Shown: one piece after another, positions 1 to 11,639 of the stretch | How the letters are laid out: each line of letters starts with the position of its first letter | How positions within the stretch are numbered: position 1 is the first letter of the stretch | Assembly: GCF_905475395.1 (NCBI RefSeq) | Contig: NC_058339.1 | Coordinates: 14,020,001 to 14,084,000, forward strand | Length of the DNA stretch: 64,000 bases | DNA from: Chrysoperla carnea | Lineage: Eukaryota; Arthropoda; Insecta; Neuroptera; Chrysopidae | Direction: 5' to 3' | Notes under the pieces: model-generated | What the model saw: only the letters and a program-made list of their open reading frames with translations | Databases searched by the model: none | What the model was told of the DNA's origin: nothing | Translations under genes and position numbers: made by a program

Positions 1-1
1 C

Positions 2-85
2 ACCGTCCAGGATTTCTAATATTTCCCTATTGTTACGGATACGCCATTCTGCTCCATAGATTCTTCTGATGCAACGGTTCATAAA
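2..85 (-). pseudogene. LINE reverse-transcriptase C-terminal fragment, cut by window edge
   Basis: Read on the minus strand, the first bases encode an open stretch containing IRRIYGAEWRIRNNREILEI. This resembles the region just after the reverse-transcriptase domain of non-LTR retrotransposons, where an RRIYG...WRIR-N-E-L motif is common. Only about 28 codons are visible and the reading continues past the window start. Upstream on that strand (toward position 240) I could not follow the frame. It is probably a decayed LINE rather than a host gene. The assignment rests on recall of the motif, not on an alignment. Confidence 0.45.
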
Positions 86-1066
86 AAGTATTTAACCTGT
101 TAAATCTTCCTTTAAGGGAAGTCAGACCAAATATCCTTCCTTTTACCTCTGGACCAGTTAATTGTATAAAAATTTTCCGATCTGGCAACATGCATTTGTA
201 TCGTCATTAGAACAATAAAGGTGAAATAGTTTGTACTCATGCGCCGTTTCGTACTGTATTAGCTGTATTATAATTTACAAGTGTCGCTCTCTATAAACTA
301 TAGATCCCTTAAAAAATAGAATTGTATTTTGATTTTCATTCTTTATCGTTGTTTTTTCATCTTTCTTTAATTTTTTAATTATTAAATAAATTCTCATTAA
401 CTAAATAATAAATAAATATTCATAAATAATAATCTGTATAGTATTTAGTATGGTCTATTAATTGTTTATTAAAAATATATATGCGTTATATATTTATTAA
501 TTAATACTGTAATACTAATAATAATTATAAATTATTTATAAACAAAAAAAAATTTTCTAAATTCACTGTTTTTTAATTTATTAAAAAGTGCAATTGATTT
601 TTATACAGATTATAAATTCATGTAATTATACGAAACAAGATTTTTATCTCTAACATATACAACGGTAAATTTAAAATTTTGATTTTCCTTCAAATATATA
701 TTATACCTGTTTGGAAATATGCAAATCAAAAAAGTATAAAAACAAGAAATAGGTCATTGAGTCTTCATGGAAATTTATATGTGAATAGTCCGTGGGACAA
801 CACCCTTTTTGTTTAATAATCAATACATACTTGAAAACTTCGTGAGTGGCTTCCTTTTAGCAAGTTTACCAAACTTTCTCTATACGACTTTTTTCGAATT
901 TGTTGGAAACTATGATCACTTGATAACATTAATAATTATTAAATAATAAAATATATTATGTCCAAGTTGAAACCTGGACAAAAAAATGGTGACGAAAATA
1001 TTAGCTAAATAAATTGAAAAAAGTGGCTTATAATTGAAAATAATATGACAAATGACTTTATTACAA
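86..1066. other. AT-rich non-coding stretch
   Basis: Short homopolymer runs and ATTA-type simple sequence. I see no coding potential, no inverted repeats and no match to other repeats in the window. Confidence 0.5.
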
Positions 1067-1068
1067 TA

Positions 1069-1371
1069 GGGGAGCCCAAGAGGGCATAGCAACTACAGCG
1101 CTTCAGATTAACATATGGGGGGTTTCTTAAGCCTTGCTAAGTACCTCCACCAAGTAGTAGCCCCAAATATGGTTGGACGCGCGTAGGACAGACGTGTAAC
1201 AAGCGCGTCAGATTAAGATATGGTGGCTTATTACATGATAGTCCGCACCACGCACGTCCCCCCATTTTTAGGGCTCCAATTTGGTGGAGGTACTAAGGAA
1301 GGTCCAAGGAACGCCTCATATGTTAAGCTGGCGCGATCGAGTTGCTACACAAATCCCCCCTCGGGCTTCCC
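1069..1371. mobile_element. Palindromic MITE with long inverted arms and TA flanks
   Basis: The two ends are imperfect inverted repeats of roughly 100 bases each. The left arm begins GGGGAGCCCAAGAGGG and runs to CTCCACCAA; the right arm is its complement, ending CTCGGGCTTCCC. Both ends are flanked by TA (1067-1068 and 1372-1373), as expected for elements that duplicate a TA target. The stretch is visibly more GC-rich than its surroundings and has no open frame. The middle holds a second GC-rich block (GCGCGTAGGACAG...). The parent superfamily cannot be named. Confidence 0.55.
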
Positions 1372-1373
1372 TA

Positions 1374-2095
1374 TTTTTAGGAACTTCTTTATATAATGAG
1401 TTTTTGAAGTAATCGTTTTAAAACGAAGAGATGCTGTTATTCACAAAACCGTTCCCTTGGACGTCCACTTTCTTGATAAATTAAATCGCGTGCCGTATCG
1501 ATATGGAATAATAAGATAAGAACTCGGATACAGTACGAAAATTAGGCAGATGTATTAGACTACTAGAAAGAATTTACGGGACATTCTACCTAGATGAAAA
1601 ATATAATTGGTATTTAAGCAGTTTTTATTCTTATTTTTATTGTGTAAATTAATTTTTTTTCTCGAACATACTGAAAAATTAGAGTATAATTTATCTGTCA
1701 AAATATTAATATTAATACACAATCTAAAAAAATTAAAATAATATAAGATATTATAAATATATTTACTTTCTTTGACATATAAATTTCAACTCATCGCTGT
1801 GATGATGACCTTTAATCGATGAACTTGGCATTCCTTTTTGAACCTCATTGAGTGTTTTTTTTTTTTTTTTTTTTTTTTTTTATTGTAATACATTTCTCTC
1901 ATAATTCTTACTTCTTATGTATACTACACATATATGTAAGTATATGCTTCTTTCTGTTGATTGGTCTGCACGATAATCGTCAATTGATGAAGACTACTTA
2001 CTATAAAATAATAATTCGATTTATTCGAGCAAACTACATGAAAGATTTCATAAACATACACTAACAAACACTACTTAGAACCCTTTGAAAAAATT
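1374..2095. other. AT-rich non-coding stretch with a T27 run
   Basis: Nothing recognisable except an uninterrupted T tract at 1855-1881. This could be the reverse-strand poly(A) tail of an old retroposed sequence, but no element body could be identified next to it. Confidence 0.4.
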
Positions 2096-2101
2096 TTCCA
2101 G

Positions 2102-2272
2102 GCTCTAAAGGTTAAAAAAAAAATTCAACATTTAACGAATGCAAAAGTAAGATACGAAGAATGGTTTGACGATGTTACACACGATGAAGACGGAAAGGCT
2201 TGGAAGATCCTTTTAAATGAGGTCAAGATTTCTCACGAACCGTGGAAGCAAAGATCTATTTTGAAACCATAA
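2102..2272 (+). CDS. Unassigned terminal-exon-like coding fragment
   Basis: From a TTTTCCAG acceptor-like site (AG at 2100-2101) the frame is open for 56 codons to TAA at 2270-2272. The peptide starts ALKVKKKIQHL, includes RYEEWFDDVTHDEDGKAWK and ends WKQRSILKP. The charged, low-repeat composition is unlike the AT-driven chance frames around it. An AATAAA lies at 2295-2300, just after the stop. The frame is also open upstream to about 2054, adding KHYLEPFEKIF, so the acceptor may be fortuitous. There is no start codon, so it would be the last exon of a gene or a fossil of one. I do not recognise the family. A captured fragment or a transposon protein is equally possible. Confidence 0.3.
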   Translation, partial: ALKVKKKIQHLTNAKVRYEEWFDDVTHDEDGKAWKILLNEVKISHEPWKQRSILKP

Positions 2273-2654
2273 AATTAAGACTAGAATTCCCAAAAATAAA
2301 AAAATTTGATAATACAAAAAGGGATGTACAGACTTTTTTTTAAACTGTTATCAAAGGAAAATTTCTCTTCCAACAATTTTAAGCTTATATTTTTACTAAA
2401 ATTTTAAGACAAGAGTATAAAGCGTCTGAGATTAAATAATTATTTAGATATCCAGTATTAACCGAAATATGCTTATCGTCAACGAAAGGCTTTAAATTTA
2501 GGACCGATTATGATACCATATAAGTGTTTTACCTCACCTTTCTGCGGATAACATTAGCTCCTTAAGTTTTTGAGAGGCTTAGTTACAAGCCCGTGCACAA
2601 GTGAGGGGTTTTAGGCGTCAACACCCCTCCCATTGAGAATCTGTTCACATAAAT

Positions 2655-3000
2655 TTTGAATTACCAATGTAGTCCTGTGAATTTATGAACCCATTTATGA
2701 GACGATTTTCTATTGACGAATCAGATATCCACGCATATTTTGAGCTCGATACATTCTTCGACTTTGTCGTTGCGTCAAGTACTTCAAACAGAAAATCCGG
2801 AACTTGGGGAGGCTCTCGAATTGGTGGATGCTGCAGAATATATGTTGATAGAAATAAGAGGAAACGCTCGATAAGAGTTCAGGAAAATTTCCAAAACCAT
2901 GAGCGATATCTGTTGCTCGACTTTTTGAACTAAATTATTCAATGTTGCTCGATGTTTTCCGTGACGTCTGGGTCGACAAAGTTCAACTTTAGCGAAAACG
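2655..3000. repeat. hAT-related remnant, shared with 60.88-61.05 kb
   Basis: The stretch running ATTTATGAGACG ... GACGAAT..GATATCCA..ATATTTT..GCTCG...ACATTCTT and the later AGGAAAATTT.CAAAAC.ATGAGCGATATCTG blocks recur at 60895-61050. There they lead directly into a decayed hAT C-terminal domain. This copy keeps about 100 bases that are deleted in the other. Short open frames on both strands (2685-2933 +, 2784-3122 -) are not convincing as genes. Confidence 0.45.
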
Positions 3001-4105
3001 GCCGACGTGGTCAGATTGGAGTTCCCCTGAGAGTGAGAGCCGCTTACCGCCAGTCGGCCCCTGATCGGGGCTGGAAGAGGAAAGAAGCTGGCACGACGGA
3101 ATGAAAGAATGTTATTAAACATTGATTACTCGAACTTGTCAAATTTAAATATTTAGAATTTGTTTAGACGAAGAGACGATGTTTAAATATAATGTCCATA
3201 GTATACATGACGTATGAATGGACAGTGGTCCGTCCATCAGTAATAATAAGTAATCAACATCATCGTACAAGTGGGGGGCGGCATGGCTAGGTACTCCGCT
3301 AGAGCACAACTCACACAACTCTTTATTTCTTAACTATATAATATTCATTTATATATTTAATACTTACTAACACGAGTGCGATACGAAGAAGAAGAACTTC
3401 TTTCTTATTAGTTGCCTCATGAGGGCCTCCACTAATAACTGACGATTACTACTGTCACCTTAACTATTATTAAAAAAAAATTAATAAATAAATAAATAAA
3501 AAATAAAAATTTATAAAACTTGATATTAATTCAGAATTATTATTATTATTTAATTGCGGTTCAACCAATCAACAATTAACGCGGTTCAGTGTTTTAAGGG
3601 TGAAATTATTTCAACAATTGGATTATTATAAGTCTGTGGGAAATGTGAATTTTACTTTTGTATTTATGAACATGGTTATTTTTATATTAAAGGATAAAAA
3701 TTTTATAATTTTTGATGTGAAAAAAGTCTATAAGTTGTCAATTTTATAAAATGACGATTTAAAAATAGTTTGAGGTGATTTTTTAGTTTTTTTGTTAAAG
3801 TTTTAAACGATAAAGTTTTTCAAGTGATAAAGTTTTATTCCTTTAATTTGTCTCTCTTGTAGAAGTAATCATATTTTAAATAGGTATGTGCGTCTTTTAT
3901 TTTATTCAAAATGTAATATACAGTGACAATAACAACTAACATAGTTAATTATATAAATGCTCTGCTCATACTGAGTTGAGTAACAATATTTAAGATGTTA
4001 CTAAATATTAATAAGGCAATGTGCTAGATATAATATTATTATACTTTATATCTATACGTGTTCGTATTACGGATTTGGTTTACTTTAAACTTTTGAGTAG
4101 ACGAG
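3001..4105. other. Non-coding, no recognised element
   Basis: Includes a GC-richer patch near 3270-3310 and AT-rich simple sequence. No coding frame and no shared repeat seen. Confidence 0.4.
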
Positions 4106-4109
4106 TTGA

Positions 4110-4205
4110 TGGACAAATGTTTCATACAAAAGTTGTTTGCTTTTAAACAGAAACATTAACTTTTGTATTTAAATTTGTACTTTATCTCTGGTGGTTTAAG
4201 AAATG
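4110..4205 (+). repeat. Fragment of dispersed repeat A
   Basis: Matches the central part of repeat A (see 42161-42714): a GTTTCATACAAAAGTTGTTTG-like block followed by AACTTTTGTATTTAAA and the TATCTCTGG...GGTTTA segment. Both ends are missing. Confidence 0.4.
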
Positions 4206-5250
4206 AGTTCTTCATAGGTTTTGCAAGATTCCATGATTTACTGTCCGAATTCGAATATATGTCGAAATACACGCGTCTACAGTAGCCCTGTATTATTATA
4301 TAGGATGTTTTAAAGATGCAAGGATTTTGATACGAAGAGCAACTGTTTGAAAAGTTCTCTTTTGCGAGGCTCCATATACATAGTGTTTCGTATGTGACAA
4401 GTTTTTAAACTGATGATTATTCAATGAGGTCCATATTCAAACAAGGATATATTTATGTATAAATCAATTTTATCCGAATTGAAAATTTTAAGATGTGGGA
4501 TAACGGATCACCTCAAAAAGTGAATGTATGATCATACTTGAGACTTCTGTTTTGAATTTTATTTATAAATTCTGTGAGAACTTTTCGATATATACCATAG
4601 TTTTTCAAATATTGATGCATAAAGATTTAGAGAAAATCACTTGTAAAAGAAAAAACACACAAACGAGTGGCGTTCGCTGTAATTTTCTTGATAGGAAAAT
4701 ATTTGTCATGCTTTTAACTAATGAATATTAGTTATATTAATTATTCTTAATTATTCTTGGCCTTTAACAGCCTCAATTATTAAAAATTTTACTTAATGTC
4801 TACTTATTTAAAAGTTGTTATATATAATCTTAAAACAGCCTCTGAAATTTTCAGCTATTCTGAAACGACCCATTTTATGCAGGGTATAATAAGTGACACT
4901 TTTGTTGTTAGAATGATAAAAACATCATTAGGTGATATTTTAACAACGTATTACTTACCTACTGTGTAATCTTAATAAAATATACAGAGTTATTCACGTT
5001 ATTCGACATGAATCATTAAAGCTTTACTTCTTAGTTTTAAGAACATTTTGTTTCAAACATAGATGGTACCGGGAAGCTTATTGACGGTACAATTTAAAAT
5101 TATTTTCGTAATATACAGGATGTCCGGAAAACACGAATTAACCTATCAAAGTTGTATTTTTTTTAAAATGGAACTGAATATAATTTAATTTTTCGGTTCT
5201 ACGATTACAATACAAGTTATTTTTTATTAAAGTTTACTTCACTTAATATG
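4206..5250. other. Non-coding, no recognised element
   Basis: AT-rich; the 67-codon frame at 4528-4731 looks like chance. No repeat shared with the rest of the window was noticed. Confidence 0.35.
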
Positions 5251-5254
5251 CAAG

Positions 5255-5425
5255 GATTTCATTAAACCTTTATAAATACATTTTTTGATTAACCAAGTTT
5301 CCAAAAAACACAAAAAATTCCTATGCTATTGGGCTTTTTATTATTATTTTATCGATCAAAGTTGGCTGAAAAAATGATGAATCATATATAGGTTATCCTT
5401 TTCATTTGGATATTTCTATATCATA
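5255..5425 (+). repeat. Dispersed repeat C, left portion
   Basis: The run TATAAATACATT.TTTGATTAA ... CACAAAAAATTCCTA ... GGGCTTTTTATTATTATTTTATCG ... GGTTATCCTTTTCA..TGGATATTTCTATATCA recurs at 47955-48125 with scattered substitutions. The adjoining part of that copy is found here separately, at 8325-8475. Confidence 0.5.
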
Positions 5426-5970
5426 ACATCTAGAGAGTATCGAATAACTTGAATAACCCTGTAAAATATTATATACATTTAAAATCTACTTAAAAATCAG
5501 CAACCGTATCGTTTGTATATTAAAAATTAAGAACTTTTTACTTATAATAAGTGTTCATATTTTTTGTTTCAATTACACTTAATTACATTCTTATTAAACA
5601 ATTATAAGACATGTTTGTTTTAAATTAAAGTATGATAAGTTTTCTAAAAAAAAAAATTATAAATGTATACTAAAAAATTTATTTCTTTACACTTTAAATT
5701 TAAGGCTGGCATTTGTTCGAATTACATTCAATTGATACGTTTCATATTTTATAATATTCTAAAGTTGGTAATTACGCCGGTAAATTCTACTTCTTAAATT
5801 TTCGGACTTTTTTCAGTTTTTGCAGTTAAATAAAAAAAAACTATGAGCTTTTGACATTAGCTGCTACTATTATTTTGAAAAGTATATTAGATTTGAATAA
5901 TTGAAGCCAACTCACAGCCCCCTTAAGATAAGATGCTTGAAAAATTTACAGAATTTTCAGAAATGTTAAA
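5426..5970. other. AT-rich non-coding stretch
   Basis: No coding or repeat signal recognised. Confidence 0.35.
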
Positions 5971-5974
5971 ATTT

Positions 5975-6135
5975 TGAGATAACAAAAATTTAAATGTAAA
6001 AAATGTTCCTTACAAAAAAATAAACAACTTTTGCTTCAAATAATTTTTCGCAAGCATCATTATTTTCTCGTGCGAGGACGCAAATTAAGGCGAAACTTGT
6101 CCTGTAGGTTAGGTCGTTTAATCGTATATTCGATA
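5975..6135 (-). repeat. Fragment of dispersed repeat A
   Basis: Reverse-strand copy of the central part of repeat A, with the AATGTTCCTTA...AAAAAATAAACAACTTTTG block and the diverged GCATCATTATTTT segment. Confidence 0.45.
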
Positions 6136-6539
6136 TAGAAAGTATTTTACTTTTGTAAAACATGGTCTTTCGATCTAACTTCCCATAGATAGTTCATTTG
6201 TTCCACATACAAATAGTACCTACAAAATCTCAACACATAAATCTGAAAGAATTTTAAATGTATCTGTTTTTATTTCCTGGACTGTTTAAAATCTTTTTGA
6301 GAAAACTCTCTTAAATATACAATGTTGTTCGTAACTCAAGACTTACATGTTTATTTATACGAGGAAGTAGTAATAATTGTTAACTATACTTGCATTGAAA
6401 TCACCAATATTGACGCTTTGAAATCTTTATATATTAGTAGTGCATATTTCAATGCTTGCATAAAAAATGAAGTAAGTTGTATTGTTTAAATTGAAGGTAG
6501 GAAACTTATAAAACTACAACTTTTTAACGCACTTTTATT

Positions 6540-7122
6540 AGCTTGGTATGTATCCTATGTATCTATGTAACGGAAACTTTGAACGGGATTTCACCCACTT
6601 CAAAACGCCGGATTAAATTGATACTTCGCACACTTATCACGCACCGATGACAATACAATAATAATTTAATAAGCTTGCCCGATTATCTTGACCAGTATCT
6701 TCAAAATTAACGATTCAAGTCTTAGATGGTGGAAGCGCAAATAAGATTCCATAATATTAATAAATCCTAGTTTTGAAAATTAAAAAACAAGGTTTTGTAG
6801 CTAGCTGAACTAAAACTTAGGAAACAATTTCTATAAGTTCAATCGAATCAAAATATATTATCTTTCACGTATATTTATGTGTATATTTGCCTCTTAAAAT
6901 GATTCGAAAAGGAGATTTAGACGCCATTTGTCCAATGTAGTGGCGCGAGCGGCAAAGATAGCAAAGTGGAAATTCGAAAAGAACACCTCAAATTCTACTA
7001 AATCTACCATTTTCAAAACTTCCGGAAAACTTTCCAGGTTAAATTACCAGGTGACTTTACTAACAGTAATCTTTCTATTAAAAAATTGATGTTGCCTAGC
7101 GGAGCGGGTAATTCACAGCTAG
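6540..7122 (+). mobile_element. Non-autonomous Helitron, 3' end well defined
   Basis: The right end has the Helitron signature: a short GC-rich palindrome (CCTAGCGGAGCGGG), a spacer, then CTAG at 7119-7122 followed by host T. It closely matches the ends of the elements at 45122-45610 and 46190-46652. The interior AACGGGATTTCACCCACTTC...CACTTATCACGCACCGATGAC is a type of sequence I associate with insect Helitrons. The 5' end is not resolved, so the start given is approximate. Confidence 0.45.
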
Positions 7123-7820
7123 TTAAGGATATAACAGAAATTGATTAATTTTATCGTACTCAATATTTTATTTAATGAATTGGAGCTGACGAACTTGGAC
7201 TATATAATTTATAAATTTTTGAATAACACTGTATATATTTTAATTGTGTGTACAATTTATGTCTATTTATTTGCGTGTAGGCGTTTGTTGTAGTACATTT
7301 GTTATGTAAAAAAGATGTAGTAACAGCCGCCAATATGATTGTTATTATTGTCAGATGTGGACGATTCAAATATTATAAACATGTATTTCATTTAAATATA
7401 TTAACTATACAATATATTCAAACAAAAGTGGTACTAAAGCTACGTTCATATTCTTTTACACTATTGATAGTTTCTAGTATATCACGGAATTTTTTCACTT
7501 GTTACCACACGTTCCAAACTTTGTGTGTTTGCTTCATTTTGACAAGATTTCCCTACATTACTATTGTGAGAAATGCTGCGTTTCAAGCTTGACATCTCCA
7601 AATATATCAATTTAACCGTGTATTGATTATTTACGACCAAATACTCCGTACTTCTTCTAAATGAAAGATAATGTGGTCTCAACAATGTTTGCCCGCAGAA
7701 ATAATCCACCGTTTGTATCATTGGTATCGACAAAAATTTTTCAAGCTGAAATTTTCAATACGTAACAAGTTTGACTTCGTATCAGTTCGTTTGGCAACAT
7801 AGTAGAATTGGGTCTTATAA
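7123..7820. other. Non-coding, overlapping chance frames
   Basis: Short frames of 65 to 97 codons occur on both strands between 7172 and 7733, but none shows a recognisable motif and they overlap each other. Treated as non-coding. Confidence 0.35.
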
Positions 7821-7824
7821 CCAG

Positions 7825-7985
7825 AATGACATATAACAAAAGGTTATATGTATAAAAATGATTTCTTTTATAGAAAAATAAACAACTTTTGTTTGATACA
7901 TTTTTTTGTGAATATAATTGTTTTCCCGTGGGGGCTCAAGTTAAGGCAAAACTTTAGTTTTAATTTTCTCCATAAAAGATAGAGG
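7825..7985 (-). repeat. Fragment of dispersed repeat A
   Basis: Reverse-strand piece with AAAATAAACAACTTTTGTTTG and flanking bases matching the repeat A centre. Confidence 0.4.
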
Positions 7986-8324
7986 TTTTAAAATGTATAG
8001 GATGCGTCAAATAAGGATTGTGGTTCTCATTATTCGCTAAGCCCATCAGATGATAATATTAAGTGCCACAGGGGGCATAAATTCTTTTCAAATCATGTTG
8101 ATACCAAAAAAGGGAAAATTTTATAGGAGGCGTCTTTATTCCACATAACCCTTGCCTTTCCTTAAAAATAATGCAAGTGTGGAACTAGCTTTAAATATTG
8201 AGAGTGTAGGTTGATTGTGATTTACGGTTTATTTATGTTTTTTAACTTTTTATGGATATATTTTGTATAATTGTTTTATAAATTTCAAGTTCAATAGGGC
8301 CTTTCATAAATTTATACCATTTAA

Positions 8325-8475
8325 TAGTGAATAAAGTTTTTAATAATATGAGATATTATCAATCATTTGATGAACAAAGACGACTATAGTTAGAGTATTG
8401 ATGATTTAAGAGAGATATTTATATTATCAAATTTATAAACACACAATATATTATATATTTTTGTAGTTGCGTGGT
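8325..8475 (+). repeat. Dispersed repeat C, right portion
   Basis: The blocks TTGATGAACA.AGACGACTA.AGTTA.AGTATTGATGATT.AAGAG.GATAT.TATATTATCAAATTTATAAACA recur at 48240-48330. There they follow the left portion, which in this region lies separately at 5255-5425. Confidence 0.5.
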
Positions 8476-8984
8476 AATGTAAAGCTAAAACTAACACATT
8501 ATTTGACTTTAAAGCATGTATTTAGTTTAGATGTATGTACCGTGCAATAAATCAAAACTTTTTCACAATATTGTAGGGAAACAATCATCTTAAATGATGA
8601 TTTTGTGACATTTTGAATGAATGATATATCACATATCAGTTATCATCGACCTCATTATCAATGAATAGGTCTTATTGACATATGTTTATTTATCTTAAAT
8701 ATTAACTACGTATTATCTTTTAATATCTTAGGTAGTATTATGGGTATCTATATTACGATTTGTATGAAACAACTACACTATCAATTATGTATATTTATTC
8801 AATAATTATTATTAATTGAATTTTAATTTGTTAGACATTATTGTTTATTTTTTTTTTACACTAAACAAGTAACTGTTTTTTTGTCTATTGGTACCCAAAA
8901 ATCATGCTAATGCCTAATTTAAGAAGTGACAGTAAACTAACTTTTGTGTCGGTCTAGATGGTGTGTAAATGACTGAATGAATCC

Positions 8985-9350
8985 AAAATTGGAAACAAAA
9001 AGTGATTTTCTCAGAAACTATGTATCCAATCGATACATAAACCCGATTTTTGTGTTTTTTGAGTCAATATTACCTTGTATATAGAATTTATCGATTGCGT
9101 GGCTTTTGAGATATAATCAAAAATTGGACACAAAGAGCGATTTTCTCAGAAACTATGCATCCAATCGATACATAAACCCGATTTTTGTGTTTTTTGGGTC
9201 AAAATTACCTTATATACAAAGTTTTATCGAAATCGGAAACACAAATTTTTTCCCGATTTTTATAGAGATATAGCGGATATACGGTTAAACAGATATAGCC
9301 CAAAACATTTTTCCTTAAAATGGAGGCATTTCCCCCGCCTATTTTTATGA
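8985..9350 (+). repeat. GGTACC-family repeat, tandem partial units
   Basis: Two successive units begin near 8985 and 9118, each with CAAAAATTGGA.ACAAA, then GATTTTCTCAGAAACTATG, ATCCAATCGATACATAAACCCGATTTTTGTG and GGGTCAAAATTACCTT. They match units at 11640-12600. The tail TTTCCCCCGCCTATTTTTATGAGG has a counterpart near 12590. Confidence 0.55.
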
Positions 9351-10285
9351 GGATTTTGTGCAATTAAATTCGGTACGTGATACTGAACCTATTTAAATAA
9401 TACAATAATTCCTGTAATTTAATGGAGAAAAAAATTCTCTGTAGTCTGAAGTAATTGTATAGTTGAGAATCTACTGTATACAGAGGTCGAGTCGTATGAT
9501 TATACCACTTATCTTTTTCAATTTTTATAAATGAAAATAAAATAAAGAATAAAATATGATGTATAAATATTAAAAACTCTTATTAAACAATAACGCAATA
9601 TTCAATAATTAAATATAACAAATAATAACCGTATTCAATTTATGTTCAATAGGTATTCATCTACATTTATTGTAAATAGTATATTTAAGGCACATACAAA
9701 AGTAGCTAAGAGGTGTTACTATGTATTTGAGTAGGCGTATATTAATTTTGATTTAATCAAGAGGTATCGACTATAAACATTTGATTATTGTAATTGCTAC
9801 ATTCATGTCTAAACAAGTTTTGTTAATGTATGGATCAAATTTATTTTTCAATTTTGTCTAATGCACCCAAAGACTTTAAAAGTGTTCACTGTTTTTTTTA
9901 GTAGTATTTAAGGTTATTGTCTGGCTACGGGGTTAGCGACAGAAACTTCTAAATATGTGTTTTACTTACTAAGAATATAATAATACATTTGCCATAAAAA
10001 TTTGAAGTCGATTGACCATCTCTTACTCACAGACCTCTACTATTATTATTTATCATACAGAATACCTGATGGATGTACATTAGAGTTAAAAAGAATATTA
10101 TATTTGAATATGTATGTGTACTAAGCATGTGTATACATACATACTTTTGTACATACAACTCTTCAATATTTCGAAACATACAAAATGGTCTTGTTTCTAT
10201 AAAAAAAATCGGAACATCAATTATGCCAGCCCAGCGGAAACCTTTCGTCTCTAGTCACAGCTGATCGAGGTTAAATTGTTACATA
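9351..10285. other. AT-rich non-coding stretch
   Basis: No recognisable gene or repeat; the 63-codon frame at 10073-10264 lacks any motif. Confidence 0.35.
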
Positions 10286-10289
10286 ACGA

Positions 10290-10620
10290 TTGTACTTGCG
10301 GTTAGTTCTTTTTCATGGTGTTCTTTCATTTTGATGCCTCGTGATTTTATTACCAGCCATAGATATCTTCCTATCTGTGCATCAAGATTCAATCTCGTAA
10401 CCCCAATCAGCAGAGGCTTTATCACCATGCCAGAATTCGAAACACGGGCGTTTAGATTGCGATTGACTTAGATTGCTATCATATATTAGCCATTTTGCAA
10501 TAAATTTTGTCCAAATATGTTCATAGAATTAATGATTTCTTTAAAAACTTTACGAAAATCCGTTCTGCGATTAGGCGCTGGCATATGAAATTTGCAGCAA
10601 AGTGATGGATGGGACCATCG
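10290..10620 (-). other. Higher-complexity stretch with broken minus-strand frames
   Basis: Sequence complexity rises relative to the flanks. The minus strand shows two moderately long open segments, one including HMPAPNRRTDFRKVFKE, the other VIKPLLIGVTRLNLDAQ, separated by in-frame stops. They could be a decayed transposon protein. I could not place the family and do not call a gene. Confidence 0.2.
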
Positions 10621-10820
10621 CTGTTTATTTATCACTGTTTCGTTGAATTAATGTCCAAAAAGGTATTATATGTCCATTTTTAGGGTTTATATATCTTCCT
10701 TGATTGAGATTACAAGATGTATTGTAATCTGGGTGAAAAATGATAGATAGGGCGATATCTTCAACTGGTATTAAATCGTTATTAGATGGTATTAACAGTC
10801 ATGATCTAAGTCTTTTAAAT

Positions 10821-11104
10821 CAGGCATGGGCAAACGTGGCTTACAGAAGTCCCCCGGACTTCTAACTTAACATAAGAGTAAGACAGTGACAACCTAAAAT
10901 ACGAGTAGGATAGAGAGACAACATTTTTTTTCAACCTATCTCACTATTAGAGAAACTGTGATAGGTAGAAGAGTCGTATACATATCTCGATTCCTCCTCT
11001 ATGAGCAATCCGGGTTTGGATAAAGGGATACACAATAAAGTTTATGACACACAATAAAGTTATAACAATGGTGATTTCGACTTAAAATAACTCGCCCATG
11101 TCTG
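10821..11104. mobile_element. hAT-type MITE
   Basis: The ends are CAGGCATGGGCAAACG and, on the other strand, CAGACATGGGCGAG, forming short terminal inverted repeats with the CAG start typical of hAT elements. They are flanked by 8-base sequences TTTTAAAT (10813-10820) and TTTTAAAA (11105-11112), a near-perfect 8-bp target duplication. The 284-base interior has no coding frame. Confidence 0.7.
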
Positions 11105-11635
11105 TTTTAAAAGCATGTAAAAAATCTGTAAAATTCTTGTGAATAAGTCATTTATAAATAAGTGAATAAAAAAAACGACTCGAACATTAATGTAATAAAA
11201 ATTGTTGAATAAAACAATTTACAATAAAATAAACATCTATTTTATTATTAAACGTAATTAAATTCTTAATGTTTTTTAACCAATAAAAATTATCAATATA
11301 AATATTATTTTTTTTTTTTTAACTTCTTTATATTCAAAGAGTATTAGTTTTAGTATCTTCATATAACCTGTTGCCATTTATTTACATTTTAATGAAATAA
11401 ATCGCCTCTAACACGGATATATTCATTTAAAAATTATTTTTTAAATTGTTACAAATTTTGGTTAAATCAAGTTTATTATTAAATAGCTCTTCTCTTGCAG
11501 GTATCTTAGCTTAGGTTGCTCATAACAGACGGTATATTATTAATATTATTATCATTTAAATCGCAACTATAATGTTAAAACCGTATCATTATAAATATAC
11601 AAAATGAGTTAAACGACTACATTTTGAAAGAAAAT
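11105..11635. other. AT-rich non-coding stretch
   Basis: No recognised element or coding frame. Confidence 0.35.
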
Positions 11636-11639
11636 TGCA

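Noticed and set aside
1852..2064. 70-codon frame starting with poly-Phe
   Set aside because: Produced by the T27 run; no coding evidence.
7299..7733. Frames of 97 aa (+) and 83 aa (-)
   Set aside because: Overlap each other, no motif, no signals; chance in AT-rich DNA.
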